NCBI RefSeq assembly: GCF_019402665.1
Contig: NZ_VSST01000059.1
Span: 1-64,000, forward strand
DNA from: Bradyrhizobium canariense
Lineage (GTDB): Bacteria; Pseudomonadota; Alphaproteobacteria; Rhizobiales; Xanthobacteraceae
Direction: 5' to 3'
Length of the DNA: 64,000 nt
In this document: piece by piece, positions 52,442-61,034 of the stretch
Numbering within the stretch: the first letter of the stretch is position 1
How the letters are laid out: every line of letters starts with the position of its first letter
The notes under the pieces: model-generated
Seen by the model: only the letters and a program-made list of their open reading frames with translations
Databases searched by the model: none
What the model was told of the DNA's origin: nothing
Made by a program: the position numbers and the translations under genes

Positions 52442-54592
52442 ATGCGGCGGATCGGCAGACGGGACATCGTTGCAGCGATCCTGATTGCGCTTCTTGCAGG
52501 CGCCGTCGTGACGTCTCCACCGTTGCAGACGCTGCAGGGCCTGTCGCTCGATATCCTCACGGCACTGCGCGGCAAGTTCGTCGGCGACCAACGCGATCCC
52601 GCGACATCCCCGGTCGTCGTCGTGGCCATCGACGGCGAGACCTACGACACTCCGCCGTTCAAGGGATCGCCAACGCAGACCTGGACGCGCGAGATCGGCC
52701 GGGTTCTCGGCAGCATCGACGACGGCGGCGCCCGGGCGATCGGCTTCGACGTCATCTTCCCGAGCTCGATCGAGCAGTCTGAGATTCCCTTCGGCGACGC
52801 GTCGCTGGGCACGCGACTCAAGGGATTCGATCGGGACTATCTCATCGCCCTGCGGAAGCTTTCCGACAGCGGCAAGCTGGTGCTCGGCGAGATCCTGAGC
52901 AACGACCATCAGGAAAGGCCCGACCGCGCGCAGCAATTGGTGGTGAGAAACAATATCCGCGCCCTCAACGTCCATACCGACACCGACGACGTGATCCGGC
53001 GGATGCCGCTGAGCTTCTCGATCGACGGCAAGCCGGTCCCCGCGATGGCGGTCGAGCTCGCCGCGCGCGCGCTCGCTGTAAAGCCCGAGATTGCACCGTC
53101 CGGAGCGACCGAATTGTCCGGTTATGCAATTCCGAGTGCGGTACCGAATACACTGGCGCTCAATTTTCGAGGACTGGGCCGCGACATTCCGACTTTCTCC
53201 TTCGCCGATCTGCGAGCCTGCGTCGAAAAAGGCGACCGCGATTTCTTCCGTCGCGCCTTCGGCGGCAAAGTCGTGCTGCTCGGCACCGCCCTGAATTTCG
53301 ATGATCGCAAGCTCACCTCGATGCGACTGTCCGGCGGATATGACGGAACGCCGGGTCCACGATGCGCCCAGCCTGCCCCGGCGAGCACCGTACAAAAGGC
53401 CCGCAGCGACATCGCCGGTGTCTTCGTTCATGCCAACGCGGTGCGAAATCTGATCGAACGCGATGCGGTGACCGAGCTCGGCTTTCCACTGCGGAGCATT
53501 CTCACCATCGTGTTCGCAGCGATCGTGGCCTGCGCGGCCTGCGTGCTCGCACCGGGTGCCGCACTGATCGCCTGGTTTGGCCTCACCGCCGTATACGCCG
53601 CTGTGGCCGTCGGTGCATTCGTCCATGCCTTGGCGCTGCCGCTGACCGAGCCGGCACTCGCAAGCCTTGCCGCACTCGCGATGATGATCGGCTACCGTTT
53701 CGTGCTGGCCGATCGTGACGAGCGTTTCCTGCGCAAGAGCTTTGCGTTCTATCTCGCCCCCGAAGTGATCGAGACGATGGTGGCCTCCGGCAAGATGCCG
53801 GCGCTCGGCGGCGAAATGCGCAACGTCACGATGTTCTTCTCCGACCTGAGCGGCTTCTCCTCCATCGCCGAGACGATGACGCCGGGCGAACTGGTGACGC
53901 TGATGAACGAATATCTGTCGGCCATGACCGACATCATCGAGAGCCATGGCGGCTATGTCGACAAATATATCGGCGATTCCATCGTCGCCATGTTCGGTGC
54001 GCCCGCCGACGATCCCGCGCATGCGCGCCACGCCGTCCATGCCGCGCTGAAATGTCACGCAAAGCTGGCGGAGCTTAATGCCGCCAGCGCCGCTTTCGCC
54101 GGCCGCGGCCTGTCGCACCGCATCGGGCTCAACAGCGGCGAGGCCGTGGTCGGCAATATCGGCTCCCGCCGCCGCTTCAACTACACCGTGATGAGCGACA
54201 CCGTGAACGTCGCCTCGCGGCTCGAAGGCGCCAACAAATATTATGGCACCTCCATCATGGCCTCAGAAACGACTGTCGCGCAGACAGGCAATACTTTCAC
54301 CTGGCGCGAGCTCGACGCCATCAAAGTGATAGGACGCGGCGAGGCGATCAAAGTGTTCGAGCCCCTCGCGGAGAAGGGCACGGAGAGTGCCGGGCAGGCG
54401 AAGATTGCCGCCGCGTATGCGGAAGGGCTGGCGTGCTGGCGGGCAAGGGAGTTTGCGAAGGCGGCTGATGCGTTCGGGCGAACGGCGGAAATGGATCCGG
54501 CGTCAGCGCTTTTTGACAAGCGCGCGACTGCGCTCGCTACAAATCCACCGGGGTCGGATTGGACTCCGGTGAACATCCTAGAAGGAAAGTAG
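52442..54592 (+). CDS. CHASE2-domain adenylate/guanylate cyclase
   Basis: 716 residues. N-terminal membrane helix (IVAAILIALLAGAVVTSPPL), extracytoplasmic CHASE2 domain (~residues 40-340, with VVVVAIDGETYDTPPF and ARAIGFDVIFPSSIEQ), three membrane helices (~345-420), then a class III cyclase domain (~450-640): NVTMFFSDLSGFSSIAETM (first metal Asp), YVDKYIGDSIVAMFGAPADD (second metal Asp), GLSHRIGLNSGEAVVGNIGS, FNYTVMSDTVNVASRLEGAN. It makes cAMP (or cGMP) in response to a periplasmic signal. A ~50-residue tail follows (CWRAREFAKAADAFGRTAEM), TPR-like. Co-transcribed with the secreted protein upstream. Confidence 0.93.
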   Translation: MRRIGRRDIVAAILIALLAGAVVTSPPLQTLQGLSLDILTALRGKFVGDQRDPATSPVVVVAIDGETYDTPPFKGSPTQTWTREIGRVLGSIDDGGARAIGFDVIFPSSIEQSEIPFGDASLGTRLKGFDRDYLIALRKLSDSGKLVLGEILSNDHQERPDRAQQLVVRNNIRALNVHTDTDDVIRRMPLSFSIDGKPVPAMAVELAARALAVKPEIAPSGATELSGYAIPSAVPNTLALNFRGLGRDIPTFSFADLRACVEKGDRDFFRRAFGGKVVLLGTALNFDDRKLTSMRLSGGYDGTPGPRCAQPAPASTVQKARSDIAGVFVHANAVRNLIERDAVTELGFPLRSILTIVFAAIVACAACVLAPGAALIAWFGLTAVYAAVAVGAFVHALALPLTEPALASLAALAMMIGYRFVLADRDERFLRKSFAFYLAPEVIETMVASGKMPALGGEMRNVTMFFSDLSGFSSIAETMTPGELVTLMNEYLSAMTDIIESHGGYVDKYIGDSIVAMFGAPADDPAHARHAVHAALKCHAKLAELNAASAAFAGRGLSHRIGLNSGEAVVGNIGSRRRFNYTVMSDTVNVASRLEGANKYYGTSIMASETTVAQTGNTFTWRELDAIKVIGRGEAIKVFEPLAEKGTESAGQAKIAAAYAEGLACWRAREFAKAADAFGRTAEMDPASALFDKRATALATNPPGSDWTPVNILEGK

Positions 54593-54626
54593 CGCAGCGT
54601 CGCACCGCTTTCGGGTTCACTCCACG

Positions 54627-55799
54627 CTAGAACGGCAACCCCACATAATTCTCCGCCAGCAGACGCTGCGCCGTCTCGGACGACAGCAGATACTCCAGCT
54701 CCGTCTGCTGAAGCCTGTTTTCATACTCGGAACGGTCGGGGAAGCGATGCAGCAGCATCGTCATCCACCACGAGAAGCGTTGCGCCTTCCAGATCCGCGC
54801 CAGTGCGTTGGCGGAATAGCCCTGAAGCCCGGAATCATCGTCGTTCTGATAGTGCGCGAGCATGGCGTGGTAGAGATAATAGATGTCGGAGGCAGCGCTG
54901 TTCAGCCCGCGCGCGCCCGTCGGCGGCACGATGTGGGCGGCATCGCCGGCGAGAAACAGGCGGCCGTAGCTCATCGGCTCGGCGACGAAGCTGCGCAACG
55001 GCGCGATGCTCTTTTCGATGGACGGTCCCGTGATCAGGCGGCCGCCGACCTCGTCCGGCAGACGACGCTTCAGCTCGGCCCAGAACGCATCGTCGCTCCA
55101 GTCCTCCACCTTGTCGGTGAGCGGCACCTGGACGTAGTAGCGGCTCAGCACTTGCGACCGCAAGGAACACAACGCGAAGCCGCGCTCATGCTTCACATAG
55201 ATCAGCTCCGGCGACACCGGTTTCGTACGCGACAGCACGCCGAGCCAGCCGAACGGATAGATCTTCTCGTATTCCCGCAGCACGTCCTTCGGGATCGACT
55301 TGCGACTGACGCCGTGAAAGCCGTCGGCGCCGACGATATAATCGCAATCGACTCGGACGGTCTCGCCATTCGAACGATAGGTCACGTAAGGCCGGTCGGA
55401 GGTCAGGTCATGCGGCGTCACGTCCTCGGCATTGTGCACGACGTTGCCGCCGAGGCGGTCGCGCGCCTCGTAGAGGTCGCGCGTCAGCTCGGTCTGGCCG
55501 TAGACCAGCACCGAATTGCCGTCGGAATGCTTGTGGAGGTCGATCTGGGAGAGCACCCCATCATGGGCGATCTCGAATCCCTTGTGGATCTCACCCTCGC
55601 GGTCCATCCGCTCGCCGCACTGAGCCTCGCGCATCAGCCTGGCGAAGCCGTGTTCGAGCACGCCGGCACGGATCCGGGCAAGCACGTGGTCGCGGCTGGA
55701 TTTTTCCAGCACGACCGTGTCGATACCCTTGAGGTGCAGGAGCTGGGACAACAGCAGCCCGGACGGCCCGCCGCCGATGATACAGACCTGAACTTTCAT
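54627..55799 (-). CDS. pobA: 4-hydroxybenzoate 3-monooxygenase
   Basis: 390 residues. Converts 4-hydroxybenzoate to protocatechuate with NADPH and O2. FAD motif VCIIGGGPSGLLLSQLLHL at the N-terminus, LARIRAGVLEHGFARLMREA (substrate-side helix typical of PobA), the second flavin motif CDYIVGADGFHGVSRKSIP, and LFLAGDAAHIVPPTGARGLN near residue 280. The start at 55799 gives the family N-terminus. The frame continues upstream in other reading only by chance. Product feeds PcaHG (57745-59164). Divergent from an AraC regulator. Confidence 0.95.
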   Translation of the reverse strand: MKVQVCIIGGGPSGLLLSQLLHLKGIDTVVLEKSSRDHVLARIRAGVLEHGFARLMREAQCGERMDREGEIHKGFEIAHDGVLSQIDLHKHSDGNSVLVYGQTELTRDLYEARDRLGGNVVHNAEDVTPHDLTSDRPYVTYRSNGETVRVDCDYIVGADGFHGVSRKSIPKDVLREYEKIYPFGWLGVLSRTKPVSPELIYVKHERGFALCSLRSQVLSRYYVQVPLTDKVEDWSDDAFWAELKRRLPDEVGGRLITGPSIEKSIAPLRSFVAEPMSYGRLFLAGDAAHIVPPTGARGLNSAASDIYYLYHAMLAHYQNDDDSGLQGYSANALARIWKAQRFSWWMTMLLHRFPDRSEYENRLQQTELEYLLSSETAQRLLAENYVGLPF

Positions 55800-55883
55800 T
55801 TTTGCGTCCTCCTCGGCACTTTCTTGCAGATTCAGCGCCGCTGACCGATGGAGGCTTTCGTCTTTGTCTTGTACTATTCGAAC

Positions 55884-56753
55884 ATGAGACGCGCAGCCCC
55901 CGCCCCGGCGATCCGGGTCTACAATTTGTTCGGCGAGTCCGGCGATCTGCCCGATGTCGTGCATTGCGAGACGATTGCCTCGCGCTCGGTGCTGCACGAC
56001 TGGACGCTGGCCGTGCACCGCCATGCCCGGCTGCACCAGGTGCTGCTGATCGAGCGCGGCGGCGGCGAAGCCACGCTCGACGGGCGCGTGGTGCAGCTGA
56101 AGCCGATGCAGATCGTCAACGTGCCTGTCGGCCACGTCCATGGCTTCCGTTTCGTGCCTGATACCCAGGGCTGGGTGCTGACCATCGCCGCGGAAATATT
56201 GGACGAAGCGCTGCTCGCCTCTGAAGGCCTGCGAAGTGCCTTGTCGCGCTCGGCCGTGATACGCGGCACGCCGCAGATCCGGACCACCATGAAGCAGATC
56301 TTTGCCGAACACGCCGCGCGCGATTTCGGCCGAGCGCATGTGCTGCGTGCACTGTCGGCGGCGATGATCGGGCTGGTGGCCCGCGCGCTCACTGGCGAGA
56401 GCGGTGGCAACGGCACGGCTGAAAGCGGACTATTCCGCCGCTTTGAGGCGCTGCTGGAACAGCATCATCTGGAACGCTGGAGCGTCGCGGACTATGCGGG
56501 CGCGCTGTCGATCACGCCGACCCATCTCAACCGGGTGACGCGGGCCGCAACTGGCGACACCGCCTCGCACCTGATCCTCAACCGGCTGATCCGCGAGGCG
56601 CGGCGCAACCTCGTCTATACCAATTTGCCGGTCTCGACGATCGCCTATGCGCTTGGCTTCGAGGACCCCGCCTATTTCAGCCGGGTCTATGCCGCCGCCA
56701 CGGGCGTGTCGCCGCGCGCCTTTCGCGCGCAGCTCCACGGCGAGGAAGGCTGA
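55884..56753 (+). CDS. AraC-family regulator divergent from pobA
   Basis: About 289 residues from ATG 55884 (55848 adds 12 unlikely residues). N-terminal cupin-like sensing domain (HRHARLHQVLLIERGGGEAT, GRVVQLKPMQIVNVPVGHVH) and a C-terminal double HTH (WSVADYAGALSITPTHLNRV, NLPVSTIAYALGFEDPAYFS, RVYAAATGVSPRAFRAQ). Its place back to back with pobA across ~85 bases and the effector domain make it the likely 4-hydroxybenzoate-responsive activator (PobR/PobC type). Confidence 0.9.
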   Translation: MRRAAPAPAIRVYNLFGESGDLPDVVHCETIASRSVLHDWTLAVHRHARLHQVLLIERGGGEATLDGRVVQLKPMQIVNVPVGHVHGFRFVPDTQGWVLTIAAEILDEALLASEGLRSALSRSAVIRGTPQIRTTMKQIFAEHAARDFGRAHVLRALSAAMIGLVARALTGESGGNGTAESGLFRRFEALLEQHHLERWSVADYAGALSITPTHLNRVTRAATGDTASHLILNRLIREARRNLVYTNLPVSTIAYALGFEDPAYFSRVYAAATGVSPRAFRAQLHGEEG

Positions 56754-57114
56754 CACATCGGCCGATCGATCAGGCGCGCCTGTGGTCGAAGGCCACGCTG
56801 GGAACCGCAATGGCCTTTGTTGCCAGCGCTGCCACTTAACCTTCGTATATGGGGCCCTATCCTTTGGATAGGCGCCCTTTACCTCAGTACAATTGAGTAG
56901 GGAATGCGCGCGCCTTAGCCTGGCTGCATTCGGCGCCCTGGCGCCGGTGGGCATTGTATCCTCCCTAACCTGGGCGCAAGACGGCCGCCCCTGTCCGGTC
57001 GTCTGCGCTGCTTTTTCGGCAAGCCATCGGTGGCTTCAATGTTTTTCCGGCCGACACACCGCCCCCGGCGGTTGGACCGGCCACCTTTCGCGTACAACTG
57101 GAGATTTGTGCATA
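56754..57114. other. 361-base stretch without a convincing gene
   Basis: The NYN frame is open back to 56893 but those extra residues are not protein-like (Cys/Gly/Trp mixture) and ATG 57115 fits the family. No terminator or repeat was recognised. Presumably the 3' end of the AraC transcript and the promoter of the NYN gene. Confidence 0.35.
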
Positions 57115-57726
57115 ATGTCTTCGATTGAGAAGATCGCACTCTTTATCGATGGCTCCAATCTCCATGCCACCTCCAAGGCGCTCGGCTTCGACATCGACTA
57201 CAGGCGACTGCTCGGCGAATTCCAAAGCCGAGGTGCGCTGTTGCGGGCCTTCTACTACACGACCGTCGTCGAGGATCAGGAGTATTCGTCAATCCGTCCG
57301 TTGATCGATTGGCTCGACTATAACGGATACACCGTCGTCACGAAACTCACGAAGGAATTCGTCGACGCCATCACCGGCCGCCGCAAGGTGAAGGGCAGCA
57401 TGGATGTCGACCTCGCCGTAAATGCGATGGAGCTCGCCGAGCACGTCGATCAGATCGTGTTGTTCTCGGGCGATGGGAATTTTCGTTCGCTGGTGGAAGC
57501 CCTGCAACGCCTCGGTGTCCGCGTGACGGTCGTCTCCACACTCTCCACTCAGCCAGCCATGGTCGCCGACGAGCTGCGCCGACAGGCGGACATATTCATC
57601 GATTTGGCAGAACTGCAACCAAAAGTGGGGCGCGATCCGGCCAATCGGCCGGGATCGCGCGAGATGCGTCAGTCACCGCAATTCCGCGCGCGCGTAGCGA
57701 TCGATCGCGGCGACCAGGTGGAGTGA
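57115..57726 (+). CDS. NYN-domain (LabA-like, PIN-fold) protein
   Basis: 203 residues. The start of the domain IEKIALFIDGSNLHATSKAL (first acidic residue in FIDGSN), LIDWLDYNGYTVVTKLTKEF, KGSMDVDLAVNAMELAEHVD (second acidic cluster) and IVLFSGDGNFRSLVEALQRL (third, SGDGNF) are the NYN/PIN active-site blocks, consistent with a metal-dependent RNase. GGAG lies ~12 bases upstream. These proteins are widespread and single-copy in alphaproteobacteria, their RNA substrates unknown. Confidence 0.9.
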   Translation: MSSIEKIALFIDGSNLHATSKALGFDIDYRRLLGEFQSRGALLRAFYYTTVVEDQEYSSIRPLIDWLDYNGYTVVTKLTKEFVDAITGRRKVKGSMDVDLAVNAMELAEHVDQIVLFSGDGNFRSLVEALQRLGVRVTVVSTLSTQPAMVADELRRQADIFIDLAELQPKVGRDPANRPGSREMRQSPQFRARVAIDRGDQVE

Positions 57727-57744
57727 ACCTTCGGGCGGCGGCTC

Positions 57745-58371
57745 TCACACGTCGAAGAACACCGTCTCTTCGGGCCCCTGCAAATTGATCGTGAAGGCAT
57801 ACACGATCTTGCCAGCGCGTTCGCTGCGCTTTGCGATCAGCGTCGAACGTCGCATCGGCTGTTCGATCAGGCTGAGCACGGGGTCGGCGGCGTTGGCGGC
57901 CTCTTCGTCCGAAAAATAGAGGCGCGTGTTGAGACCGATGTTGATACCGCGCGCGACGATCCAGACATTGATGTGCGGCGCGCCTTTGCGGCCGGTCTTG
58001 TCGATGATCGCGCCCGGCTTGATGGTCTCGAAGGTGACGAGACCGCTCTCGAAGTCGGAGCCGGCGCGGCCCCAGCCGCGAAATTCCTCGTCAAGCGGGC
58101 CGGTCGACCGATCGGCCGGATGGTTGTAGCGGCCGGCCGCGTTCGCCTGCCAGATCTCCAGCAGCACGTCACGCAGCGGCGTGCCGCTGCCGTCGATCAC
58201 CTTGCCCTCCAGCGTGATGCGTTCGCCTTGCGTGTTCGGCGTCACCAGCACATTGGAGAAGTTCTTCTCGAAAATGTCGAATCCGGCCATGGCCGGGATC
58301 AACCCGATATGCACGTAGGGCCCGGCCGTCTGCGAGGCGGTTTCCTTGAGGTAGTTGAGCGGCTGCGGCAT
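57745..58371 (-). CDS. pcaG: Protocatechuate 3,4-dioxygenase alpha subunit
   Basis: 208 residues. Forms the heteromeric ring-cleaving enzyme with PcaH, opening protocatechuate to 3-carboxy-cis,cis-muconate. Visible are QTAGPYVHIGLIPAMAGFDI, GERITLEGKVIDGSGTPLRD, VLLEIWQANAAGRYNHPADR and KGAPHINVWIVARGINIGLN. The alpha subunit lacks the full set of iron ligands, as expected. ATG 58371 is 4 bases after the pcaH stop. An extension to 58509 overlaps pcaH and is not used. Confidence 0.95.
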   Translation of the reverse strand: MPQPLNYLKETASQTAGPYVHIGLIPAMAGFDIFEKNFSNVLVTPNTQGERITLEGKVIDGSGTPLRDVLLEIWQANAAGRYNHPADRSTGPLDEEFRGWGRAGSDFESGLVTFETIKPGAIIDKTGRKGAPHINVWIVARGINIGLNTRLYFSDEEAANAADPVLSLIEQPMRRSTLIAKRSERAGKIVYAFTINLQGPEETVFFDV

Positions 58372-58375
58372 GGAC

Positions 58376-59164
58376 CTAGTTCCCTGCGGTGCGATTTTCA
58401 AAGTAAGTGGAGCGCCGGCCGCGCAAGACGATGTCGAAGCGGTAGGCGAGCGAGTCGAACGGGGTCGATGCATTGAGGTCGAGCGGCGCGACCAGGCGCT
58501 CCAGCGCATCCTTGTCCGGGATCGTCGTCAGGATCGGGCAGACCGGGATCAGGGGATCGCCCTCAAAGTACATCTGGGTGATCAGACGCTGCGCGAAGCC
58601 CGAGCCGAACACCGAGAAGTGGATGTGAGCTGGACGCCAGCTGTTGACGTAGTTGCGCCAGGGATAGGGTCCCGGCTTCACCGTGCGGAAATAATAGTAG
58701 CCGGTGTCGTCGGTCAGCGCGCGACCGCAACCGCCGAAATTCGGATCGATCGGCGCCAGATACGTGTCCTTCTTGTGCCGGTAGCGGCCGCCGGCATTGG
58801 CCTGCCAGAACTCGACCAGCGTGTCCGGCACGCCGCGGCCCGTCTCGTCCAGCACGCGGCCGTGGACGATGATGCGCTCGCCGACGGGATCGCCGTCCTT
58901 GGCGTAGTTGCGGATCAAATCATTGTCGAGCGGGCCGAGGTCGTTGTGACCGAATACCGGCCCCGTGATCTCCGAGACCGAGGTCTCAAGCGACAGCAGC
59001 GCCTGGCGCGGCGAGCGCAGCACCGAGGATTTGTAGCCTGGCGCGTGCGCCGGCGGATGCATGGAACGGTCGCGCTGGAAGAAGCCACCGTCACCGAGCG
59101 GAGGCGTGAACGGCTCGGGGCGGTTGAGGCGGGGATCCCGCAAAGCTGGCGCCTGGGCATGCAT
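58376..59164 (-). CDS. pcaH: Protocatechuate 3,4-dioxygenase beta subunit
   Basis: 262 residues. Iron-bearing subunit: RVLDETGRGVPDTLVEFWQA, NAGGRYRHKKDTYLAPIDPN (ligand Tyr region), YYYFRTVKPGPYPWRNYVNS (Tyr) and RPAHIHFSVFG (the His-x-His ligands). Length and N-terminal PPLGDGGFFQRDRSMHPPAH are normal for alphaproteobacterial PcaH. It precedes pcaG by 4 bases and is divergent from the LysR gene at 59258. A very long minus frame continuing to 60685 is a chance opening. Confidence 0.95.
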   Translation of the reverse strand: MHAQAPALRDPRLNRPEPFTPPLGDGGFFQRDRSMHPPAHAPGYKSSVLRSPRQALLSLETSVSEITGPVFGHNDLGPLDNDLIRNYAKDGDPVGERIIVHGRVLDETGRGVPDTLVEFWQANAGGRYRHKKDTYLAPIDPNFGGCGRALTDDTGYYYFRTVKPGPYPWRNYVNSWRPAHIHFSVFGSGFAQRLITQMYFEGDPLIPVCPILTTIPDKDALERLVAPLDLNASTPFDSLAYRFDIVLRGRRSTYFENRTAGN

Positions 59165-59203
59165 CGGCGTTGTCTCTCCCTCTGGCGCCCGTTGGGGCGC
59201 ACG

Positions 59204-59245
59204 ATTTATCGAGAGATGATGGCGCGAGCTATTCTCAAGATAAAT
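59204..59245. promoter_or_regulatory. Interrupted inverted repeat between pcaH and the LysR gene
   Basis: ATTTATCGAGAG (59204-59215) and the reverse-complementary-type CTCAAGATAAAT (59234-59245) share ATTTATC/GATAAAT arms with adjacent GAGA/TCTC, separated by ~18 bases. It lies 40 bases upstream of pcaH ATG and 13 bases before the regulator ATG, where a LysR-type regulator would bind both promoters. Confidence 0.5.
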
Positions 59246-59257
59246 AGATCGATTATA

Positions 59258-60187
59258 ATGAATTCCATGAGAAAAATCGATCATTTGGCGCTCGATGGCC
59301 ACGCGCTGGAGCTGTTCCTGTCGGTGCTGGAAGAGGGCTCGGTGACGGCGGCCGCAACGCGGCTCGGCCTGACGCAATCCGCGGTCAGCCACGCCCTCAA
59401 CAAGCTGCGGCGGATCGTCGGCGATCCGCTGTTTGCCAAATCCGGCCGCGGCATTGTGGCCACGGCGCACGCCCAGGCGCTCGCGGCAAAGGCGCGAGCG
59501 CTGATCGACGAGATGCGGAGCTTTGCCGGCGGCGTCACGTTCGAGCCGGCGAGCGCGCAGCTTTCGCTGACAATCGCCGCGAACGACTTCCAGCGCGACC
59601 TGCTGCTGCCGCGGTTCTTCGATCATGTCGCCGCGCAAGTGAGGAGCCTGAACCTGCGCGTGATCCCCTCGCAGTCGCCGTCGCCAGCGATGCTTCGGGA
59701 AAACCGTTGCGACCTGCTGATCACACCGCTGCCGCCGTCCGGCGTCGACATCGTGCAGAAGCGCCTGCTGCAAGACCATTACGTTTGTTACTACGACCCC
59801 AAAGCGCGTGCCGCGCCGGCTACGCGCGGCGCCTATCTCGCGGCGCGTCACATCACGGTGGTCTACACTGACAATGAGCGCCTCGACTTCGATCGTCGGC
59901 TTGCAGCCAACGGCTTCCACCGCGACATCGCGATCTCCGTGCCGAGCTTCTCCGGCGTGCCGTCCTTCCTGCGTGGCTCGCAAATGCTGGCGAGCATGCC
60001 GAGCCTGCTGGCGCCCGGCGTGATGCACGGCTTCGCGCAGGTGCGGATACCGCTGGCCTCGCGCACGCGAACCCTGGCCGAGCTGCCGATGTTCATGGTC
60101 TGGCACCAGCGCTATCAGAAAGATCCGGCCCACCGCTGGCTCAGGAACCAGCTCGAGATCATCGCGGCGACGGCCGCGGGCCGCTGA
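59258..60187 (+). CDS. LysR-family regulator divergent from pcaHG
   Basis: About 309 residues from ATG 59258 (59267 nearly equivalent). N-terminal winged HTH: LELFLSVLEEGSVTAAATRL, GLTQSAVSHALNKLRRIVGD, PLFAKSGRGIVATAHAQALA. C-terminal effector domain of type-2 periplasmic-binding fold (LSLTIAANDFQRDLLLPRFF, MLRENRCDLLITPLPPSGVD). Likely controls pcaHG in response to a protocatechuate-pathway compound. An in-frame opening back to 58355 is only antisense to pcaH. The name pcaQ is not assigned because the ligand is unknown. Confidence 0.88.
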   Translation: MNSMRKIDHLALDGHALELFLSVLEEGSVTAAATRLGLTQSAVSHALNKLRRIVGDPLFAKSGRGIVATAHAQALAAKARALIDEMRSFAGGVTFEPASAQLSLTIAANDFQRDLLLPRFFDHVAAQVRSLNLRVIPSQSPSPAMLRENRCDLLITPLPPSGVDIVQKRLLQDHYVCYYDPKARAAPATRGAYLAARHITVVYTDNERLDFDRRLAANGFHRDIAISVPSFSGVPSFLRGSQMLASMPSLLAPGVMHGFAQVRIPLASRTRTLAELPMFMVWHQRYQKDPAHRWLRNQLEIIAATAAGR

Positions 60188-60332
60188 ACACCCCGGCTGC
60201 GGCGCATAAGCCACACCCAAATCCTGTGTGATTCCGCAAGGAAAACGCCGCCTTGCGCGCGAACCAGCAGTTGCACGAAGAAAATGCGGGCTGAAATCGT
60301 AAAATTGAAGCACAGTGCAACCTACGGGTCGT

Positions 60333-60430
60333 CCTGGCGAAAGCCAGGGCCCATACCGCGTGACCTTTCGATAAGAATCCCCCCGCGGTGACAGACTGGA
60401 TTGCTTCGCTGCGCGCTGCGCTCGCAATGA
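60333..60430. repeat. Intergenic palindromic repeats of bradyrhizobial type
   Basis: Two short units lie in a 388-base gap (60188-60575) without genes. CCTGGC-GAAA-GCCAGG (60333-60348) is a 6-bp stem with a GNRA-type loop. GGATTGCTTCGCT ... GCTCGCAATGA (60398-60430) is the same unit found in inverted pairs at 63311-63336 and 63459-63483. Such units recur in bradyrhizobial intergenic DNA. Their function is unknown. Confidence 0.6.
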
Positions 60431-60575
60431 CGGAGCAAGGGCGAGCATCGCCTTCTCCAACTCGCATTTCAAATCGCATCCTCGCGGCGCATCCGCCCGA
60501 GCTATGCTCTCTCCATCACCTCCTTCAAACAAAGAGGGTGCAGGGAAGGCCGGGTACCGGCTTGGACCATCCGGT

Positions 60576-60914
60576 CTATCTTGCGAGCTTTTCGATCTGC
60601 TCCGCCGAGCGCGTTTCAGCCCAGCGCAAGAAGATCGAAATGACTTCGCCGAGCCTGTCAGGAGGACAGGCCCCCGCGAACACATCGTCCTTCACGCGAC
60701 AATGAAAAAACTTCCGATGATCGCTTGATTGAGGCTCGGCAACTTCTTCGAAAGTCCGGCCGGACAAATATGTATCCCTTAGCTCCACCTTGAAATTCCA
60801 GCCGGGATTATCCAACGTCTCGATCGTTATACCGTAGGTATGCTCCCAATCTCCGTTGCATTGAGCCGCATACCAGCGCTCCAGTCGTTCAAGCACGTCG
60901 CCTACGTCTTGCAT
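60576..60914 (-). CDS. Imm53-family immunity-like protein
   Basis: 112 residues. The N-terminal block LERLERWYAAQCNGDWEHTY, GITIETLDNPGWNFKVELRD is the pattern of immunity protein 53 (WY..QC.GDWEH.YGI.IETLDNPGW). These proteins normally neutralise a co-encoded polymorphic toxin. No toxin gene is seen within the window, so this is an orphan, as often found in bradyrhizobia. It lies between repeat elements. The C-terminal half (FFHCRVKDDVFAGACPPDRL, GEVISIFLRWAE) completes the domain. Confidence 0.8.
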   Translation of the reverse strand: MQDVGDVLERLERWYAAQCNGDWEHTYGITIETLDNPGWNFKVELRDTYLSGRTFEEVAEPQSSDHRKFFHCRVKDDVFAGACPPDRLGEVISIFLRWAETRSAEQIEKLAR

Positions 60915-60940
60915 CGGATTTCTGTCCGTTGGATGATCAG

Positions 60941-61033
60941 CTTGTAGGGTGGGTCAGCGTCAGCGTAGCCCACCTCCTTTGTCTCCGCGTCGAGAGGCGT
61001 GGTGGGTTACGCTTCGCTAACCCACCCTACAAG
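60941..61033. repeat. Large imperfect palindrome abutting the GMC dehydrogenase stop
   Basis: Perfect 14-bp ends CTTGTAGGGTGGGT (60941-60954) and ACCCACCCTACAAG (61020-61033), with inner arms (CAGCGTAGCCCACC and GGTGGGTTACGCTTCGC) that also pair imperfectly. The element ends 1 base before the stop codon of the minus-strand gene at 61035, so it will form a long hairpin at that transcript's 3' end. The TGTAGGGTGGG core is a familiar bradyrhizobial repeat. Confidence 0.75.
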
Positions 61034-61034
61034 G

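Noticed and set aside
52058..54118. A 686-codon open frame on the minus strand
   Set aside because: Antisense to the CHASE2 cyclase. Composition is a shadow (Arg, His, Gly, Ala) with no motif.
58355..59257. N-terminal extension of the LysR gene by 300 codons
   Set aside because: It is antisense to pcaH, and LysR proteins begin with the HTH found just after 59258.
59165..60685. Long upstream extension of the pcaH frame on the minus strand
   Set aside because: The extension is antisense to the LysR gene. PcaH begins at 59164 with the family N-terminus.
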